From: CAVOAK01 sp963664465
GTDB taxonomy: Bacteria; Pseudomonadota; Alphaproteobacteria; UBA8366; CAVOAK01
Direction: 5' to 3'
Assembly (NCBI GenBank): GCA_963664465.2
Contig: CAXXSU010000016.1
Span: forward strand, 1-64,000
DNA: 64,000 nucleotides
Shown here: positions 60,331-64,000 of the stretch, piece by piece
How the letters are laid out: every line of letters starts with the position of its first letter
Numbering within the stretch: the stretch's first letter is position 1
The notes under the pieces: generated by a model
Told to the model about the DNA's origin: nothing
The model's input: the letters and a program-made list of their open reading frames with translations, nothing else
Databases searched by the model: none
Translations under genes and position numbers: made by a program

Positions 60331-61584
60331 TCAATTCGGCCGATTTGCCGCGACTGATCCCTCCAGGATTAGTCGACCGCTCTCGAACCGTTGGACGCTG
60401 AAATGTTTAATCAAGTCATGCGGTTCGTCGTTAGCGATCAAGTGCGCAAACATCTTGCCGGAGATTGGCGTCGCCTTGAAACCGCCGGAGCCCCAGCCGA
60501 CGTCGATATAGAATCCTTCGAGCGGTGTTTTGGAGATGATTGGGCTGTTGTCGTATGAAATGTCGATCATACCCGCCCACTGACGCATGAATTTGAGACG
60601 CTTGAATATCGGAAAGACCTCGCACATGCCCGCCACGACCTGTTCGGTGACATGGAACGTGCCACGTTGCTGGTAAGACGGGTATGGGTCCGCGGCCCCT
60701 CCGATGACAAGCTCGCCGCGATCCGACTGCATGAGGTAGGTGCCATAAGCGCCGCAACTGACGATCGTATGGAGGATCGGCTTGACGGGATGGGAGACGA
60801 ATGCTTGCAGCGGCTGCGTCTCGATTGGTAGGCGTACCCCGCCCATATTGGCAACAACGCTGGCGTGGCCAGCAACGGCGACGCCGACTTTCTTGGCACG
60901 GATCGGTCCCTTCGTCGTTTGCACGCCCGTGATTCGTGCACCCTCTCGGGATATCCCTGTGACCTCGCAGTTCTGGATGATGTGGACGCCCCGAGCGTCG
61001 GCCTTGCGGGCGAAGCCCCAGGCAACCGCATCGTGTCGGGCCAATCCGGCCCGTGGCTGGTAGACACCGCCGACGATGGGCAAACGCGCGCCAGGCGCAT
61101 TCACCAAGATCGGTACAATGCGCTGGACGTCTTGCAGCGACAGTCGCTGATAATCCGCGCCGAAAACGTGCATCGTATGCATGCGCCGGGTCTCTGCCCG
61201 AGCGTCACGAGTACCTTGGATGAGCCTGAGCGTACCGCGCTGCGAGAACATGATGTTGTAGTTGAGCTCTTGGCTAAGTTGCTCCCAAAGTTCAATGGAC
61301 TTGTCAAAAAACGGGATCGAAGCTTCGCGCAAGTGGTTGGAACGGATGGTCATGGTATTGCGACCTGTATTGCCGCAGCCGAGCCAGCCCTTCTCGACGA
61401 CCGCGACGTTGGTCAGACCGTGATCCTCCGCAAGGTAATGGGCAGTGGCGAGCCCATGTCCGCCGCCGCCGATGATAATGACGTCGTATTCAGGCCTAAG
61501 TTCGGGGCTGCGCCATGCGCTCTCCCAGCCGTCGTGATAGGTCATAGCGTTGCGTAAGATGCTGAAGATCGAGTAGCGCTTCAT
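60331..61584 (-). CDS. Sarcosine oxidase beta subunit-like FAD oxidoreductase
   Basis: 417 aa from MKRYSIFSILRNAM, which matches soxB length and N-terminus (YSIFSLLRNALSYH-type). The FAD dinucleotide fold is VIIIGGGGHGLATAHYLAE, followed by EKGWLGCGNTGRNTMTIRSNH, with a CG-N-GRNT context typical of heterotetrameric sarcosine oxidase beta. Later motifs are MQSDRGELVIGGAADPYPSY and GFYIDVGWGSGGFKATPISG. The enzyme oxidises N-methylglycine or related N-methyl amines, using the alpha, gamma and delta subunits, which are not found next to it. It may therefore be an orphan or act with subunits encoded elsewhere. Confidence 0.85.
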   Translation of the reverse strand: MKRYSIFSILRNAMTYHDGWESAWRSPELRPEYDVIIIGGGGHGLATAHYLAEDHGLTNVAVVEKGWLGCGNTGRNTMTIRSNHLREASIPFFDKSIELWEQLSQELNYNIMFSQRGTLRLIQGTRDARAETRRMHTMHVFGADYQRLSLQDVQRIVPILVNAPGARLPIVGGVYQPRAGLARHDAVAWGFARKADARGVHIIQNCEVTGISREGARITGVQTTKGPIRAKKVGVAVAGHASVVANMGGVRLPIETQPLQAFVSHPVKPILHTIVSCGAYGTYLMQSDRGELVIGGAADPYPSYQQRGTFHVTEQVVAGMCEVFPIFKRLKFMRQWAGMIDISYDNSPIISKTPLEGFYIDVGWGSGGFKATPISGKMFAHLIANDEPHDLIKHFSVQRFESGRLILEGSVAANRPN

Positions 61585-61727
61585 CACAGTCCGAAGCGTA
61601 TCACGCTGCTTCCGGCATCTAGGCGCTAAATTGCGATTTAGTGCTGGCCGTAAGTATTGGTGCGAAGTCAGGCCACTCGATCGAGTTCACGGCGCCGCCA
61701 AACTCGAACCCGGTGTCGTCAAATCCG

Positions 61728-64000
61728 TCAATGGCTACGGAGCCTCAGTGAATTGCCAACGACGAAGAGGCTGGAAAGGCTCATGGCGCCGGCGGCCAGC
61801 ATCGGGTTCAGCAAGATGCCCAGCAGCGGATAGAACACCCCGGCTGCCAGCGGAATCAAGGCGACATTGTAGGCATAGGCCCAAACGAAATTGAGATGGA
61901 TGATGCGGAGCGTCCGCCGGGATAGTGCAAGCGCGTTGATGATACCGCGCAGATCTCCTGACATGAGAACCACGTTACCGGCCTCGATGGCGATGTCGGT
62001 ACCGGTGCCGATGGCCATACCGACGTCGGCCTGGGCCAGCGCCGGCGCGTCGTTAATGCCATCGCCAACGAAAGCCACGTGCCGGCCCTCGCCCTGCAGG
62101 CGTTTGACCACTTCGGCCTTGTGGTCGGGCAGCACCTCGGCCAGCACCTGCTCGATGCCGAGCTCGCTGGCGATGGCCTCGGCGGTACGCCGGTTGTCGC
62201 CGGTCAGCATGGCCACTTCGATGCCAAGCTCCTTCAGCGCCCGCATTGTTTCGGCGCTTCCATCCTTGACGCGATCGGCAACCCCAATGACGGCGGCGAG
62301 CCGCGCATCCACGGCAGCGTAGATCGGCGTCCGGGCAGCGGCCGCCAAGTCGGCGGCAATAGCCCTCTCCGCTTGCGGCAGGTCGATACCGGCATCCCTC
62401 ATATAGCGGTCGTTGCCGATCTGCAGAAGCTGTTCGCCGACCCGTGCTTCGATGCCGAGGCCAGGCAACGCCGTGAAATCCTCGGCCGGCAACAGATCCA
62501 AGCTGCGTGCCTCGGCGGCGCTGACGATAGCCTCGGCGAGCGGATGCTCGCTCCTGGCCTCAGCCGACGCAACCAAACGTAGGACCGCATCGGCGTCGCC
62601 CGCGAATTCGCCACCACCGACAGCCTGAAAATCGGTCATTTCCGGCCGGCCCTCGGTCAGCGTCCCCGTCTTGTCGAGGATTACTGTGTCGACCTTGGCC
62701 AGGGTTTCCAACGAGGTCCCCTGCCGGAACAGGATGCCCAACTCTGCGCCACGTCCTGTCGCCACCATGATGGCGGTCGGCGTTGCCAGGCCCATGGCAC
62801 ACGGACAGGCAATGAGGAGGACCGAGACCGCCGCCACGAAGGCGAAGTTGAGCGCCTGGCCGGGCCCAAAACTAAGCCAGGCGGCGAAGGTGACGATGGC
62901 AATCGCTATGACGATGGGGACGAAGACCATGGCGATCTTGTCCGCCAACTTCTGAATTGGCGGCTTGCTGCCCTGTGCCTCCTCGACCATGCGTATGATC
63001 TGGGCGAGCACGGTGTCGGCGCCGACGCGATCTGCAGAAAATGTGAAGAACCCGGTCTTGTTGACAGTGCCACCGACAACCTCTTCGCCTGGCTCCTTTC
63101 GGGCCGGGACCGACTCGCCGGTGACCATCGACTCGTCGACATAGCTGGCTCCTTCCATGACGTGCCCATCGACAGGCACGCGCTCGCCCGGGTGCACGGC
63201 GACGATGTCGCCGGGTAGCACGGCATCGACCGGTACCTCGATCTCGCTGCCGTCGCGAACTACCCGCGCCGTCTTCGGTTGGAGTCGAAGCAGATTTTTG
63301 ATGGCCCTCGATGTGCGGCCCTTGGCCACGGCCTCCATGTAGCGCCCGAGCAGAATCAGGGTGACAATGACACCGGCAGCCTCGAAGTAAGCGTTGGCGG
63401 TGCCCTCGGGGAAAAAGGTAGGCGCCACCAGCGCGAGGAGCGAATAGAAGTAGGCGGCGTTGGCGCCCAGCATAACCAATGTATTCATGCCGGGATTGAG
63501 GTGCCGGAGTTCGCCCCAGCCGGCGCGGTAAAAGCGCAGGCCGGCGTAAAATATCACCGGGCTGGCCAGCAACAGTTCGACGCTCACCCAGCCGCGTTCG
63601 GCAAGCACCGACAGCATGCCGGCGTGGATTGGCGGCACCATGCGCAGCATGGCCACCAGCACCAGGGGTACCGTGAAAGCCGCCGCCGTGAGGACATCGC
63701 GCCCGAGCGCCTTGAGCTCGGCCTCGCGTGCCGCCTGTTCGCGATCTCCCGACAGCGCACCCGCATCCACCTTATGGGCACCGTAGCCCGCCTTTTCGAC
63801 TGCAGAGATCAGATCCTGAACACTTGCGCCGCCGCCGCGCAGATCGACGCTCGCCCTCTCAGTAGCCAGATTGACGCCTGCTGCGGTTACGCCGGGTGCC
63901 CGTGCGAGTACCTTCTCGACGCGCGCCACGCACGACGCGCAGGTCATGCCCAAAATAGCCAGTTCCTTGGTGTCCGACGGGACCTGGAACCCCGCCCGGT
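61728..64000 (-). CDS. copA: Cu(+)-exporting P-type ATPase (CopA-like), 5-prime end beyond the window
   Basis: At least 757 residues are visible. The frame stays open to the right edge (AGFQVPSDTKELAILGMTC), so translation starts outside. An HMA metal-binding domain begins GMTCASCVARVEKVL, and the preceding AGFQV looks like the end of another HMA. The membrane CPC motif is LLIACPCAMGLATPTAIM. Other P1B motifs: VDESMVTGESVPA (TGES), VILDKTGTLTEG (DKTGT, phosphorylated Asp), SEHPLAEAIV (HP) and VGDGINDAPALAQADVG. The C-terminal helices contain the YNVALIP and MAAGAMSLSS-type motifs (here YNVALIPLAAG, LAAGAMSLSS) that mark Cu(+) rather than Zn pumps. It exports copper from the cytoplasm. No cueR-type regulator is in the window. 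Confidence 0.95.
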   Translation of the reverse strand, partial: RAGFQVPSDTKELAILGMTCASCVARVEKVLARAPGVTAAGVNLATERASVDLRGGGASVQDLISAVEKAGYGAHKVDAGALSGDREQAAREAELKALGRDVLTAAAFTVPLVLVAMLRMVPPIHAGMLSVLAERGWVSVELLLASPVIFYAGLRFYRAGWGELRHLNPGMNTLVMLGANAAYFYSLLALVAPTFFPEGTANAYFEAAGVIVTLILLGRYMEAVAKGRTSRAIKNLLRLQPKTARVVRDGSEIEVPVDAVLPGDIVAVHPGERVPVDGHVMEGASYVDESMVTGESVPARKEPGEEVVGGTVNKTGFFTFSADRVGADTVLAQIIRMVEEAQGSKPPIQKLADKIAMVFVPIVIAIAIVTFAAWLSFGPGQALNFAFVAAVSVLLIACPCAMGLATPTAIMVATGRGAELGILFRQGTSLETLAKVDTVILDKTGTLTEGRPEMTDFQAVGGGEFAGDADAVLRLVASAEARSEHPLAEAIVSAAEARSLDLLPAEDFTALPGLGIEARVGEQLLQIGNDRYMRDAGIDLPQAERAIAADLAAAARTPIYAAVDARLAAVIGVADRVKDGSAETMRALKELGIEVAMLTGDNRRTAEAIASELGIEQVLAEVLPDHKAEVVKRLQGEGRHVAFVGDGINDAPALAQADVGMAIGTGTDIAIEAGNVVLMSGDLRGIINALALSRRTLRIIHLNFVWAYAYNVALIPLAAGVFYPLLGILLNPMLAAGAMSLSSLFVVGNSLRLRSH

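Overview
The window reads as an IS-saturated accessory region of a high-GC alphaproteobacterium. The gene families point to a Rhodospirillales/Rhizobiales-type background: family-3 amino-acid binding proteins, Rieske oxygenase, M19 dipeptidase, TauD, sarcosine oxidase beta, DUF1640 and a MobF relaxase. No rRNA, tRNA or CRISPR array was recognised, so genus cannot be given.

Layout. (1) 0.1-18.8 kb is a host catabolic region cut by insertions. It holds two amino-acid-type binding proteins, a threonine-synthase-like enzyme, a Sel1 protein, a minus-strand set (amidohydrolase-2, N-acyl-D-amino-acid deacylase, Rieske oxygenase) and an OmpA lipoprotein. IS1182, IS256 and IS6 elements lie between them, several with clear target duplications. 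(2) 18.9-24.4 kb is one IS3 element into which an IS30, an IS110 and an IS1182 element have inserted. A second, simpler IS3 copy at 55.4-58.1 kb keeps the IS110 and IS1182 target sites empty and shows exactly what inserted where. (3) 24.4-30 kb and 44.8-55.4 kb are plasmid/ICE-like. They hold a giant MobF relaxase-helicase, a SLOG (DUF2493) protein, and a cassette (ssb, about 62-aa ORF, 104-aa ORF) present in two full copies plus a broken one. (4) 30.7-41.1 kb holds two tandem related tyrosine integrases and the remnant of a third. Between the remnant and the pair lie a LysM coiled-coil protein, IS1380, an M19 dipeptidase, a TauD dioxygenase and IS5. (5) 41.3-44.6 kb is a probable type XI (Slam) outer-membrane translocon with its cargo lipoprotein; the Slam gene carries one in-frame TAG. 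(6) 58.3-64 kb returns to host-type genes: an AhpD-like protein, DUF1993, sarcosine oxidase beta and a Cu(+) P-type ATPase running off the right edge.

How it works together. The host genes suggest scavenging of peptides, modified amino acids and methylated or sulfonated amines. The mobile layer includes conjugation (relaxase, SSB), site-specific integration (integrases) and at least eight transposase families. The observation I consider most worth testing is in the IS110 element: its 289-nt leader contains, in bridge-RNA order, short words matching both halves of its known target and both of its own ends. Further signals are IS30 in the same target in both orientations, an IS1182 landing exactly on a stop codon, in-frame TAG codons in two otherwise intact genes, and an 87-89 bp palindromic element in two copies.
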